This document shows positions 9,307-18,373 of a stretch of 64,000 nt of DNA, piece by piece. The translations under genes and the position numbers were made by a program. Source of the DNA: Hymenobacter sp. BT559 (GTDB lineage: Bacteria; Bacteroidota; Bacteroidia; Cytophagales; Hymenobacteraceae); NCBI RefSeq assembly GCF_016427535.1, contig NZ_JAELXV010000003.1, positions 62,001-126,000 of the forward strand. The letters are read 5' to 3'. The notes beneath the pieces are model-generated. The model ran no database searches, was not told the origin of the DNA, and saw only the letters and a program-made list of their open reading frames with translations. Within the stretch, counting starts at the first letter, position 1. Every line of letters begins with the position of its first letter.

Positions 9307-10632
9307 ATGGCTATTCTCTCTAAAGACGAAGCCCAAGCTTTACTAAAAAAGGTGCTATCCTATAGCACTGCTGACGAGTGCGCCGTCGGGCTCGATGGGC
9401 GCACCACCGGCAACATTCGCTACGCCCGCAACAGCGTGAGCACGGCCGGCGCCTCCGACACGGTGTCGCTCAGCGTGGAGTCGCGCTTTGGCAAGCGCTC
9501 GGGCATTGCTACCTGCAACGAGTTTGACGAGGCCACGCTGCGCCGCTGCGTGCAACGCGCCGAAGAAATCGCACGCTTGGCCCCCGAGAGCCCCGAATAC
9601 ATGCCGCTCCTAGGTCCGCAAACCTACCTCAACCCACCCTCGGCGGCAGCTACGCTGCTCACGCCCGCTACCCGCGCCCAGGCCGCAGCCGACAGCATCG
9701 GGCTATGCGCGGCCAAAAACCTTACGGCCGCCGGCTTTCTGGATGGTGGCGCCCGCTTCTCAGCGCTGCGCAACTCGAAGGGCCTGGAAAGCTACCAGCA
9801 ATCGACCAGCACCGACTTTTCGGTGACGGTGCGCACCGCCGACGGGCGCGGCTCGGGCTACGCTATTAGCGACGCCACCGACCCCAGCAAACTCAATTTT
9901 AAGTCGCTGACCCAGCGGGCCGCTGATAAAGCAGCTTCGTCGGTGATGGCCAAGGCTATCGAGCCCGGCAAGTACACCGTTATTCTGGAGCCGGCCGCCC
10001 TGATGGCGGGCGATGACCTCTCGCTCCTAGGTGGCTTGGTGTACAACATGGGCGCCCGTGAGGCCGACGAAGGGCGAAGCTTTTTGACCAAGAAGGGCGG
10101 CGGCAACCGCAAGGGCGAAAAGCTCTTTGACGAGCGCGTGAACATCTACTCCGACCCGCTCAATGCCGACGTGCCCGGCAACGCCTTCGATGGCGAGGGC
10201 CTGCCAACCAAGCGCATGAGCTGGGTGGAGAAAGGTGTAGTAAAAAACATGTTTTACTCACGTTTTTGGGCTCAGAAAAACAACGTGGCGCCCACCGCTT
10301 TCCCCAGCAGCTTTATCATGACGGGTGGCACCCAGAGCACCGCCGAGCTTATCAAAAGCACGGCCAAGGGCATTCTAGTCACACGCCTGTGGTATATCCG
10401 CGAGGTAGACCCGCAAACGCTGCTCTACACGGGCCTGACGCGTGATGGTACTTTCTATATCGAAAACGGCGCTATCAAGTTCCCTATTAAGAACATGCGC
10501 TTCAATGAGAGCCCCATCATCATGCTCAACAACGTGGAGGCCATCGGCCGGCCCCAGCGCCTGGCTAATTGCTTGGTGCCGCCGCTCAAGATTCGCGACT
10601 TCACCTTTACCAGCCTATCAGACGCCGTGTAG
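9307..10632 (+). CDS. tldE: TldE/PmbA-type partner subunit, copy 2
   Basis: 441 aa, ATG start, MAILSKDEAQALLKK. It is collinear with copy 1, including DECxxxxxGxxxGNxRxARNSxSTAGA near the N-terminus and RFNESPIIMLNNVEAIGRP near the C-terminus. It has no HExxxH and no signal peptide. It forms a pair with the TldD at 7624. A long inverted repeat lies just behind the stop. Confidence 0.9.
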   Translation: MAILSKDEAQALLKKVLSYSTADECAVGLDGRTTGNIRYARNSVSTAGASDTVSLSVESRFGKRSGIATCNEFDEATLRRCVQRAEEIARLAPESPEYMPLLGPQTYLNPPSAAATLLTPATRAQAAADSIGLCAAKNLTAAGFLDGGARFSALRNSKGLESYQQSTSTDFSVTVRTADGRGSGYAISDATDPSKLNFKSLTQRAADKAASSVMAKAIEPGKYTVILEPAALMAGDDLSLLGGLVYNMGAREADEGRSFLTKKGGGNRKGEKLFDERVNIYSDPLNADVPGNAFDGEGLPTKRMSWVEKGVVKNMFYSRFWAQKNNVAPTAFPSSFIMTGGTQSTAELIKSTAKGILVTRLWYIREVDPQTLLYTGLTRDGTFYIENGAIKFPIKNMRFNESPIIMLNNVEAIGRPQRLANCLVPPLKIRDFTFTSLSDAV

Positions 10633-10645
10633 CAACCACAAAAAG

Positions 10646-10740
10646 CCGGCTGTCATGCTGAGCTTGCGAAGCATCTTATCACGTTAGAGCTAGTAACTCC
10701 AGCGTAAGAAGATGCTTCGCAAGCTCAGCATGACAGCCGG
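10646..10740. repeat. Intergenic inverted repeat, TGTCATGCTGAG type
   Basis: Perfect 32-bp arms at 10646-10677 and 10709-10740, 31-bp spacer. The core CTGTCATGCTGAGC belongs to the same family as repeats at 12244, 14311 and 39134. It lies between convergent genes here and may serve as a bidirectional terminator. Confidence 0.88.
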
Positions 10741-10772
10741 TTGAGGAGCCTATTTGGGATTGCTTTTAGTTC

Positions 10773-11396
10773 TTACTTGCCAAACTGGATGGCGGCGTAA
10801 AGCTGAAACACGCGGTTTTGCAACCTAGGGTCGTTCACGCCGCTGAGGTTCTTCACATCGTTGATGTCGTTGAGGCCAGCCACGTAGCGGGCACCGATGG
10901 AGAGCGCGCTGAATTTCAGGCCCGCGCCAGCAGCGAGGCTAAAGTCGCCACGCTTGTAGTTGCCCGTTGAAGACTGGTCGACCTGACCGTAGCTGGCCGA
11001 ACCGTTGGTGTTGCTAATCTGCACGTTGCCTTTCTCGTTGGCACTAGCCAGAAAGCCGAATTGCGGGCCAGCTTCTACGAAAACGGGCCCGACGGTTATT
11101 TTGGCCAGCACGGGCACCGTGAAGTAGTGCAGCTTAGTTTCGTAATCGGTTACGGCGCCTTTGAGGTCGCTGCCCTGCACCGAGTACTGTAGCTCAGGCT
11201 GAATAGACAGCGGCCCTAGGATGTTGGCCTGGTACAAGATGCCCACATGATAGAAGGTTTTGTAGCTGGCATCTTCACCCGAGCGGCCGTGCAGCTGAGC
11301 GAAGTTGACGCCGCCTTTCACGCCGAACTGGGCATGGGCTTTGGGGGCAAGGGCTAGGGTGAGCAGTGCGGCTACCGGAAGGACGAGAGCTTTCAT
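10773..11396 (-). CDS. Outer-membrane beta-barrel protein (porin family)
   Basis: 207 aa with a standard signal peptide ending APKAHAQ. FGVKGGVNFAQLHG at the mature N-terminus and alternating hydrophobic strands (YHVGILYQANILGPLSIQPELQYSVQG, FTVPVLAKITVGPVFVEAGPQFGFLAS) match the small Bacteroidota barrel family (PF13568). The last residues (VFQLYAAIQFGK) form a final strand. The ligand is unknown. It is a single gene, convergent with the TldD/TldE cluster. Confidence 0.88.
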   Translation of the reverse strand: MKALVLPVAALLTLALAPKAHAQFGVKGGVNFAQLHGRSGEDASYKTFYHVGILYQANILGPLSIQPELQYSVQGSDLKGAVTDYETKLHYFTVPVLAKITVGPVFVEAGPQFGFLASANEKGNVQISNTNGSASYGQVDQSSTGNYKRGDFSLAAGAGLKFSALSIGARYVAGLNDINDVKNLSGVNDPRLQNRVFQLYAAIQFGK

Positions 11397-11612
11397 AAGG
11401 ACAATTTTTTAGAGGTAGAATACCAAAGCGGGTAACGCAGTGCGGGCCGAAATAGTACAGCCGGGTGCACTAACGGGGCCTCATGCGATGGAGTTATGAT
11501 GAGCTTGGGCCAGAATAACTGCAGAAAAAACGCGCTACCGCGCAACCAACCGCGTCGCTTTGTTTCATTTAGGTGCCTTGGCTGCCTTTATTTGCTAGCT
11601 TAACTTTTACGT

Positions 11613-12236
11613 ATGCCCGCTGCTCCTTTTACGTTTGTGCGCCTCAGCTACCACTCCGGCGACTGGGACGCGGTAGATGAGCGCATGCCGGCTAACCTGC
11701 TGCACTCCTTGGTGCAGTACACCACGGTGCCCGTCGAGCCCAAGGAAAAAGTGGTGGCCCTCGACAGCCCCGAGCTGTTCAACTACCCCTTTTGCTACCT
11801 AAGCGGCCACCGGCTGGTGCAGTTTTCGGCCCAGGAAAAGAAAAACTTCACCCAGTACGTGCGCAACGGCGGCTTCGTGTTTGTGGACGACTGCAACCAC
11901 GACATCGACGGCCTGTTTGCCCGCTCCTTTGAGGAGCAGATGCGCGCCTGCTTCGGCGCCACGGCACTGAAGAAAATTCCTAAGACCCACCCCATTTACA
12001 ACCAGTTTTTTAAGTTCAAAGACGGCCCACCCAACACAGGCTTCGAGCTCAATGGCTGGGGCGACGACCTAGTGCACGACTACCTGAAGGGCGTGGAAAT
12101 AAACGGTCGCCTAGGTGTCCTTTATTCCAACAAAGACTATGGCTGCGAGTGGGACTATGACTTTAGAAACAAGCGCTTTCTGGCCGAGGACAACACCAAG
12201 TTTGGGGTCAATATTTTGCTGTATGCGCTGAGTTGA
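11613..12236 (+). CDS. DUF4159 domain protein
   Basis: 207 aa, no obvious signal peptide. FTFVRLSYHSGDWDAVDERMPANLL near the start, NYPFCYLSGH in the middle and RNGGFVFVDDCNHDID after it are hallmarks of DUF4159, a family that in Bacteroidota and Planctomycetes sits beside MoxR, DUF58 and BatA genes. That is the case here: it opens the cluster running to 20194. The biochemical role is not known; a ThuA/GATase-like fold has been suggested for the family. Confidence 0.85.
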   Translation: MPAAPFTFVRLSYHSGDWDAVDERMPANLLHSLVQYTTVPVEPKEKVVALDSPELFNYPFCYLSGHRLVQFSAQEKKNFTQYVRNGGFVFVDDCNHDIDGLFARSFEEQMRACFGATALKKIPKTHPIYNQFFKFKDGPPNTGFELNGWGDDLVHDYLKGVEINGRLGVLYSNKDYGCEWDYDFRNKRFLAEDNTKFGVNILLYALS

Positions 12237-12243
12237 AATTTGC

Positions 12244-12343
12244 CTGTCATGCAGAGCGCAGCGCAGCATCTCGCGTGGCGCAGTAATCAATAATGTTCAC
12301 AAACGTCAGCACGCGAGATGCTTCGCTGCGCTCTGCATGACAG
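12244..12343. repeat. Intergenic inverted repeat, TGTCATGCAGAG type
   Basis: 33-bp arms at 12244-12276 and 12311-12343 with one mismatch, 34-bp spacer. It sits between DUF4159 and moxR, which otherwise look like one transcription unit, only 15 bp before the moxR start. Confidence 0.87.
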
Positions 12344-12358
12344 ACGCCTTTATATAAT

Positions 12359-13336
12359 ATGACAGAACAAGACGTTAAAACGCTCCTCGCCAAGCTTCCC
12401 GTCCTGAAGGCGGAGATTGGCAAAATCATCGTGGGCCAAGAGTCGGTGCTCGACGAGGTGCTAGTGGCGCTGCTGGCGGGCGGCCACGCGCTGCTCGAGG
12501 GTGTGCCGGGCCTAGCCAAAACGCTGCTGGTACGCACGCTGGCCTCGGCCACCGATTTGCCGTTTCGCCGCATCCAGTTCACACCCGACCTGATGCCGAC
12601 TGACATCCTAGGTACCGAAGTACTAGAGGAAGACCACAGCACGGGGCACCGCTCGTTCAAGTTCAACCAAGGGCCCATCTTCGCCAGCCTCGTGCTGGCC
12701 GACGAAATAAACCGCACGCCGCCCAAAACCCAAGCTGCCCTGCTCGAAGCCATGCAGGAAGGCCACGTAACCTACGCCGGCCAGGAACACGCGCTGCCCA
12801 AGCCTTTCTTCTTGCTGGCCACCCAAAACCCTATTGAGCAGAGTGGTACCTACCCGCTGCCCGAGGCGCAGCTCGACCGCTTTCTGCTGTACGTGCGCAT
12901 TGGCTACCCCACCGAGCAGGAAGAGATGGCAGTGCTGAGCGGCACCACCGGCGGTGCCCGCGCCGAGGTCAAGCCTATCCTAGGCGGGGCAGATATTCGG
13001 CAGTTGCAGCAGCTAGTGCGCCAGGTCAGCCTCAGCCCCGAGCTGCTGAGCTTCGTGAACCGGCTGGTGCGGGCCACGCGCCCAGCCACTTCTACGGTGA
13101 AGTTTATTCAGGACTACGGGCGCTGGGGGGCGGGACCTAGGGCCGGGCAGGCGCTCATTTTGTGCGCCAAAGCGCGGGCGCTGCTGCAAGGCCGCTTTGC
13201 CGCCACGCTCGATGATATCAAGGCGCTGGCGCCGCCCGTGCTGCGGCACCGGGTGCTCCTGAACTTCAACGCCGAAGCCGAAAACCTGACGCCGGACGAC
13301 GCAGTGCGCGAGCTGCTAAAAGCCGTAGCGGTGTAA
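12359..13336 (+). CDS. MoxR-family AAA+ ATPase
   Basis: 325 aa. Walker A is GVPGLAKT (48-55), Walker B LVLADEINR with the following TPPKTQAALLEAMQE, sensor 1 in ATQNPIEQSGTYPLPEAQLDRFL. The MoxR lid domain follows. MoxR ATPases act as chaperone-like partners for proteins with von Willebrand A (VWA) domains; here the adjacent DUF58 and BatA-like genes are the natural partners. The length is typical for the family. Confidence 0.95.
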   Translation: MTEQDVKTLLAKLPVLKAEIGKIIVGQESVLDEVLVALLAGGHALLEGVPGLAKTLLVRTLASATDLPFRRIQFTPDLMPTDILGTEVLEEDHSTGHRSFKFNQGPIFASLVLADEINRTPPKTQAALLEAMQEGHVTYAGQEHALPKPFFLLATQNPIEQSGTYPLPEAQLDRFLLYVRIGYPTEQEEMAVLSGTTGGARAEVKPILGGADIRQLQQLVRQVSLSPELLSFVNRLVRATRPATSTVKFIQDYGRWGAGPRAGQALILCAKARALLQGRFAATLDDIKALAPPVLRHRVLLNFNAEAENLTPDDAVRELLKAVAV

Positions 13337-13407
13337 CACCGATGGCACGGGGCGCAGCCCCACGCCATCATGAGGTCATCCTAGGTTCTTAATTCACTAG
13401 TTAGTAG

Positions 13408-14283
13408 ATGCTTTTTCCTGAACTCCTTTACGCCCTGCGCAACTTGCCCCTTGCCGCCAAGCGGGCGGCCGAAGGCTTCCTGGCCGGCGCCCATGCCAGC
13501 CGGCGGCACGGGGTAGGTATGGAGTTTAGCCAGTATCGGCCCTACCTGCCTGGCGACGACCTGCGCCGCCTCGACTGGCGCCTGGCCGCCCGCTCGGACC
13601 GCTACTACATCCGGGAATCGGAAGTGGATACCAGCCTCACGGTGAACCTCCTGCTCGACGCTAGCGCCAGCATGAACCACCGCGATGACAACGGCCTCCG
13701 CAAGCTCGACTACGCCCGGCTACTGCTAGCCGCGCTGGCCTACTTGGCTCAAAAGCAGGGCGACGCGGTGGGTCTGAGCATCTTGAGTCCGGCTGGTTTG
13801 CAGCACCTAGGTGCCCTTTCGGATACGCGCCAGCTACCGCGCATTTACCATACCCTCGAAAATACTGAGGCCACTGGCGCCTTCCCGAGCACAACTACGC
13901 TAGCGCCCCTTACGGCACGCCGCCAGCGGGCGCTTACGGTGTGCGTGAGCGACTTGTACGAAGAGGACGGCGAGATAACGCGCCTCTTAGGTCGCCTGCG
14001 GGCCGTGAGCGGCGACGTGCTGCTGCTGCACTTGGTAGCTGGCAACGAATTGAATTTTAGCTACAAGGGGCCCGTCACGTTTCGCGACTTGGAGACCAAC
14101 CAAACCATTCAGCTCGACGCCGACCAGCAACGGGACGCTTACCAGCAGCAGTTACAGCTGTGGCTACGCGACACTGCTCAGAACGCCCGCAGCCAGGGGC
14201 TCGATTACCATTTATTGAATACCGCCGAGCCGCTCGACGGAGCGCTACGCGAGTTTTTAACCCGCCGCCAGCGGATGGGCTAG
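13408..14283 (+). CDS. DUF58 domain protein
   Basis: 291 aa. FSQYRPYLPGDDLRRLDWRLAARSDRYYIRE is the defining DUF58 segment, and VNLLLDASASMNHRD is a degenerate VWA metal-site motif (DxSxS) that follows it. There is no membrane segment. DUF58 genes almost always follow moxR, as here (71-bp gap), and are thought to be MoxR clients. Confidence 0.93.
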   Translation: MLFPELLYALRNLPLAAKRAAEGFLAGAHASRRHGVGMEFSQYRPYLPGDDLRRLDWRLAARSDRYYIRESEVDTSLTVNLLLDASASMNHRDDNGLRKLDYARLLLAALAYLAQKQGDAVGLSILSPAGLQHLGALSDTRQLPRIYHTLENTEATGAFPSTTTLAPLTARRQRALTVCVSDLYEEDGEITRLLGRLRAVSGDVLLLHLVAGNELNFSYKGPVTFRDLETNQTIQLDADQQRDAYQQQLQLWLRDTAQNARSQGLDYHLLNTAEPLDGALREFLTRRQRMG

Positions 14284-14310
14284 TATTCTTAAAAAGAACC
14301 ACAAAACCGT

Positions 14311-14414
14311 CTGTCATTGCGAGGAGGAACGACGAAGCAATCTCTCCTTTTTGGCTGACAGGCAATACAAACGATAAGGAAAGATTGCTTCATCGTTCCT
14401 CCTCGCAATGACAG
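14311..14414. repeat. Intergenic inverted repeat, TGTCATTGCGAG type
   Basis: 33-bp arms at 14311-14343 and 14382-14414 with one mismatch, 38-bp spacer. It lies inside the MoxR-DUF58-BatA cluster and ends 17 bp before the TTG start of the next gene. Confidence 0.87.
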
Positions 14415-14431
14415 TTTTTAATTGATTTAAC

Positions 14432-16030
14432 TTGTTCGCCCTCAATACCCCTTCTGCGCTGTTTGCCCTGCTCGGCCTGCTGGTGCCGCTGGCCATCCAC
14501 CTCTGGAACCGCCGGCCGGGGCAGGAGGTAGCAGTGGGCAGCCTGCGCTGGCTAACGGCCGGCGCCAACCGCCGCCTGCGCAACCTGCGCCTAGAGCAGA
14601 TATGGCTGCTCTTGCTGCGAGCGGCGCTGCTATCCGTGCTGGCGGTGGCGGTGGCGGGCCCCGTGTGGCGGCAGGTGTTGCCAGGCGGCCGGGGGCAGGT
14701 GCTGGTGAGCCCCGAGCTGGCGGGCACGCGCTCGCTGGCTGCCGTGCGGCCGGATATTGATTCGCTGCGTCGGCGCGGCTACGCCCTGCGTTGGCTGGGC
14801 CAAGGGCTGCCCAAGATTTCGGCCGCCGCTTGGCGAGCCGATTCCTTAGGTCGGCTTTCGGATAGTGTAGTGGCCCTACGCTGGGCTGCTACGGCGGGCT
14901 TTTATTGGGAGCGTATCAGGCAGGCAGCGGACACCTTTGCCGGCCAGCCGCTGTACGTGCTGACGCCGGCCACGCTGCGCGGCGCGCAGGGCACCCACGG
15001 TCCGCTCCCTGCTAACCTGACTTGGCAGACGCTACCACTGACCACCGAAACTACTTGGCTGCAAGCCGCCAGCAGCAGCCGCGATAGCCTACATCTGCTG
15101 TTGGGCAGCAGTACCGAACGCCAAACCACCTTCCGCACGGTGGCCGTGGCGCGGCCTGCAGCGGGGCAACGGCTCACCGGAGCCAACCTGCCGCCTTTAA
15201 GCTACGAAACGCCCAGCAACGGCCAGCCGCAGGTGCAGCCGCTGCCCGCCACGGCCGCCGATTTGGGCCGCGCGCTGGCCGCCGTGCCGGTGCAGCCCGC
15301 CGCCCTACGCGTGTGGGTGTATACCACGCCCGCCTACGCCCAGGATGCACGCTATCTGCGCGCTGCCCTGCGGGCGGCCAGCGCCGGCCTGCCCGGCCCA
15401 CTAGCCCTGACGGTAGCTGCTACCTTACCCGACCCAGCAAGCGCGCCCGACTGGCTGTTCTGGCTATCGGCGGCGCCGGTGCCCGCAGCTTGGCGCGGGC
15501 GCATAGCCCAGGGGCTACACCTGTGGCAAAGCGCGGCTGGTCCGGGCGTGGCCGACACAAGCGCGCTAGCCACGCTTAATCTTGAGGAAGCGGCCCCGGT
15601 CAGCCTTTGGCGGCGGGCCAATCAGCGGGCTAGCGCTACTGCCGAGCCGCTGTGGACCGATGGCCTAGGTCGCCCCGTACTCACCCGCCAGGCGCAAGGC
15701 CAAGGCGCATCTTACTACTTTGCTACCCGCCTCCACCCCACTTGGAGCGAGCTACCCGACAGCCCGGCGCTGCCCGCGCTGCTGCTCGGCGTACTGCGGC
15801 CTGAGCCAACGGGCGCCGCCCTGGCACGCTTGGCCGCCCACGACCAGCGCCGCCTCGACCCCGCTCAGCTACCCGCCCCCGCCGCCAAAGTAGCCGGGCC
15901 GCCTGCCCCTACTGCTTTTCGACTGCTCGATTTACGCCCGTGGCTGGTACTGGCGGCGGGCGTGCTCCTAGCCCTAGAGCGCTGGCTGGCTAGCCGGCGG
16001 GCGGCCTTCACCTTATCATCTCCGGCATAA
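14432..16030 (+). CDS. BatA-type membrane protein
   Basis: 532 aa, TTG start. The N-terminus (ALNTPSALFALLGLLVPLAIHLWNRR and VAVGSLRWL) is the BatA / aerotolerance N-terminal domain with two membrane helices (about 5-25 and 60-80). A long extracytoplasmic part follows, and a last helix at about 505-525 (WLVLAAGVLLALERWL) ends the protein. No complete VWA metal-binding motif is visible. Its stop codon shares one base with the next start (TAATG), so translation is probably coupled. Confidence 0.85.
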   Translation: MFALNTPSALFALLGLLVPLAIHLWNRRPGQEVAVGSLRWLTAGANRRLRNLRLEQIWLLLLRAALLSVLAVAVAGPVWRQVLPGGRGQVLVSPELAGTRSLAAVRPDIDSLRRRGYALRWLGQGLPKISAAAWRADSLGRLSDSVVALRWAATAGFYWERIRQAADTFAGQPLYVLTPATLRGAQGTHGPLPANLTWQTLPLTTETTWLQAASSSRDSLHLLLGSSTERQTTFRTVAVARPAAGQRLTGANLPPLSYETPSNGQPQVQPLPATAADLGRALAAVPVQPAALRVWVYTTPAYAQDARYLRAALRAASAGLPGPLALTVAATLPDPASAPDWLFWLSAAPVPAAWRGRIAQGLHLWQSAAGPGVADTSALATLNLEEAAPVSLWRRANQRASATAEPLWTDGLGRPVLTRQAQGQGASYYFATRLHPTWSELPDSPALPALLLGVLRPEPTGAALARLAAHDQRRLDPAQLPAPAAKVAGPPAPTAFRLLDLRPWLVLAAGVLLALERWLASRRAAFTLSSPA

Positions 16031-18315
16031 TGCAGACCGTCGATTTTGCAGCAAAGACTGACCTAGGGCAGGCCCAGCGGCACATCCAGGAAGTGGGCCG
16101 CCACTATGCCTGGCGCTACGCAGTAGCGGTGCTGCTGCCTACACTGGCGGCCGGCGTGCTACTCGGCGTGCTGGCGCAGGTGTGGCCGGCTGGACGGCCC
16201 TGGCTAGTTGCGGCCGGCGTAGGTGTGGTCCTTATCGCGGCGTGGCAACTGTGGCCGCTGCGGCACCTAGGGCCAGCGGCGGTGGCACGGCGGCTCGACC
16301 GACAGTTTGCCGAGCTTGAAGACAGCACCGGCCTGCTGCTGGTGCCCACCGAGCCAAATCTGCTGGGCCAGTTGCAACAGGCGCATGTAGCGCAGCAATT
16401 GAGCCAGCTCATGGCGAACGGTGCGGGATTACTGCCCTTCTCCTTTAAGAAGTCGCTACTCATAACCGGGTTGCTACTCGGCAGCGCGGGACTGCTCACG
16501 TTGGTACGCCCTACCAAGCAAGCGGCCGCGCCCGCCAGCGTAGCCGTGCATTTCTCTCCCGACTCCACTCAGAAGCCAACTGCAGCGGGCCCAGCGCGCA
16601 TCACCAACGTGCGGTTGCTCGTGACGCCGCCGGCCTACACGCGGCGGGCGGCGTTTGTGCCCGCGCAGGCGTCTTTTCAGTGCCCGCAGGGGTCGCGGGT
16701 ACGCTGGGTAGTGGAGGTAAACCGCGCTGTGCAGTCCGCTCCCTTACTAGAAATAGGGAAGCAGCGCCAGCCACTACAGCCGGTGGCAGGGCAACCTAGG
16801 GCCTTTTTTACGGAGCAAACCTTGGCTGCCCCGGCTTTGTACCGGCTGCGCTACGCCGGCCAGGTGTCTGACGACTACGCCATTGATGTGCGGCCCGACC
16901 AGGTGCCGGTAGTGCGCATCCAAACGCCGAAGCCGTACACGCTTATTGCAGCCATCGGCACCAAGCCCGAGGTGCCGGTGCGGGCTACCCTGCGCGACGA
17001 CTACGGCCTGAGCCACGCCGAGCTAGTCATTACGGTAGCTCAGGGGCAGGGCGAAGCGGTGAAATTTAAGGAGGTGCGTCGCGACCTGAGCGCGGCCCTA
17101 GGTGGCCAACCCACGCAGAGTACGCTCAGCAACCTGCTTAGCCTGCCTAAGCTGGGCATGACCTACGGCGACGAATTATACTTCTACATTCAAGCCCGCG
17201 ATACCCACGGCCAAAGTGCCCGCTCCGACACCTACCTGGTGCAGTGGCAAGACACGGCCGCCGCCACCAGTGCCCTCGACATGGGCATGGGCGTGAACAC
17301 CGCACCCGCCTATTTCCGCAGTGAGCGCCAGATAATTATTGACACCGAGAAACTGATTGCCGAGCGCAAAAAGCTCACGCATGCCGAGTTTACTAACCGG
17401 GCCAATGCGCTGGGCTTCGACCAGCAGTCGCTGCGGCTGCGCTACGGCAAGTTTTTAGGGGAAGAATCGGAGAAAGGCATGGGCGTGACGGCTGGCCCCT
17501 CACACTCGCCCATTGCGGAGGACGAAGACGCGCCAGCCGCCGCCGAGCCGGCCCACTCGCCCATTGCCGACGAACATGACGAGCACGACGGCCACGACCA
17601 TAGCCACGCGGCGGCCCCGCCCCGCCCCGGTACCCTAGGCTCGCAAACCGCCGAAACCGACGCGCTAATGGACCCCTACATCCATAAGCACGACGACGCC
17701 GAAACTGCCGACTTCTTAGAGCCCGCTGTAAAGGCCAAGCTGCACGCAGTGCTCGACGAGATGTGGGCCGCCGAGCTGCGCCTGCGCACCGGTCAGCCCG
17801 AGGCCGCGCGCCCCTATGAGTACCGCGCCCTGCGCCTGCTCAAAGAGGTGCAGCAGCAAACCCGCGCCTACGTTAAGAAAGCCGGCGTCACGCCTCAGCC
17901 TTTCCCGGAGGCCACCCTGCGCCTCACCGGCGAATTGAAGGGCGCCGCTGCCCCGCACCTCACCGGCACCGTGCCGGCGCCCGCCGCGCAGCCGGCCGTG
18001 CGCGGGGCCCTGCGCTGGCTAGCGGCGGCCCAAGCCGGCCAGCCCAGCCGCGCTGCCGATGCCGCCACCCTCGACCAGGCCGGCCAGGTGCTGGCGCAAG
18101 CTGCCCTGCAAAAGCCCGGCGCCTACCTGCCCGCCTTGCGTGCCCTACGCACGCTGGCTACCGATGCGCGCGCCGGCCGCACGCCCTGCGCTAACTGCTT
18201 GCCGGTAGCCGAGCGCGCCCTGGCCGACCTGCTACCCTCTCCTACCCCCACCGCCGCCCCGGCCGTGGCGCCCAACCGCCTGGCGCGGCGCTACTTCCAG
18301 GAGCTAGACCAGTAG
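16030..18315 (+). CDS. DUF4175-like membrane protein with His/Asp-rich insert
   Basis: 761 aa. Helices at about 30-50, 55-75 and 145-165 precede Ig-like strands (LYRLRYAGQVSDDYAIDVRP, VPVRATLRDDYGLSHAELVI). That is the layout of the DUF4175 family, also seen in the gene at 62260. At about 495-535 there is an insert with two HSPIA(E/D) repeats and a His/Asp cluster (DEHDEHDGHDHSH), a plausible divalent-metal binding loop. The C-terminal quarter is Ala-rich and helical. It begins within the batA stop codon and belongs to the MoxR cluster. Function unknown. Confidence 0.72.
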   Translation: MQTVDFAAKTDLGQAQRHIQEVGRHYAWRYAVAVLLPTLAAGVLLGVLAQVWPAGRPWLVAAGVGVVLIAAWQLWPLRHLGPAAVARRLDRQFAELEDSTGLLLVPTEPNLLGQLQQAHVAQQLSQLMANGAGLLPFSFKKSLLITGLLLGSAGLLTLVRPTKQAAAPASVAVHFSPDSTQKPTAAGPARITNVRLLVTPPAYTRRAAFVPAQASFQCPQGSRVRWVVEVNRAVQSAPLLEIGKQRQPLQPVAGQPRAFFTEQTLAAPALYRLRYAGQVSDDYAIDVRPDQVPVVRIQTPKPYTLIAAIGTKPEVPVRATLRDDYGLSHAELVITVAQGQGEAVKFKEVRRDLSAALGGQPTQSTLSNLLSLPKLGMTYGDELYFYIQARDTHGQSARSDTYLVQWQDTAAATSALDMGMGVNTAPAYFRSERQIIIDTEKLIAERKKLTHAEFTNRANALGFDQQSLRLRYGKFLGEESEKGMGVTAGPSHSPIAEDEDAPAAAEPAHSPIADEHDEHDGHDHSHAAAPPRPGTLGSQTAETDALMDPYIHKHDDAETADFLEPAVKAKLHAVLDEMWAAELRLRTGQPEAARPYEYRALRLLKEVQQQTRAYVKKAGVTPQPFPEATLRLTGELKGAAAPHLTGTVPAPAAQPAVRGALRWLAAAQAGQPSRAADAATLDQAGQVLAQAALQKPGAYLPALRALRTLATDARAGRTPCANCLPVAERALADLLPSPTPTAAPAVAPNRLARRYFQELDQ

Positions 18316-18373
18316 TGTACCGTGGACTCTGCGAGTTCGCGCGTGAACCGACTGACCGCAATGCCATTCTTAT

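Noticed and set aside
2502..10632. RiPP or microcin precursor beside the TldD/TldE genes
   Set aside because: No short peptide frame with leader-core character was found between or near these genes.
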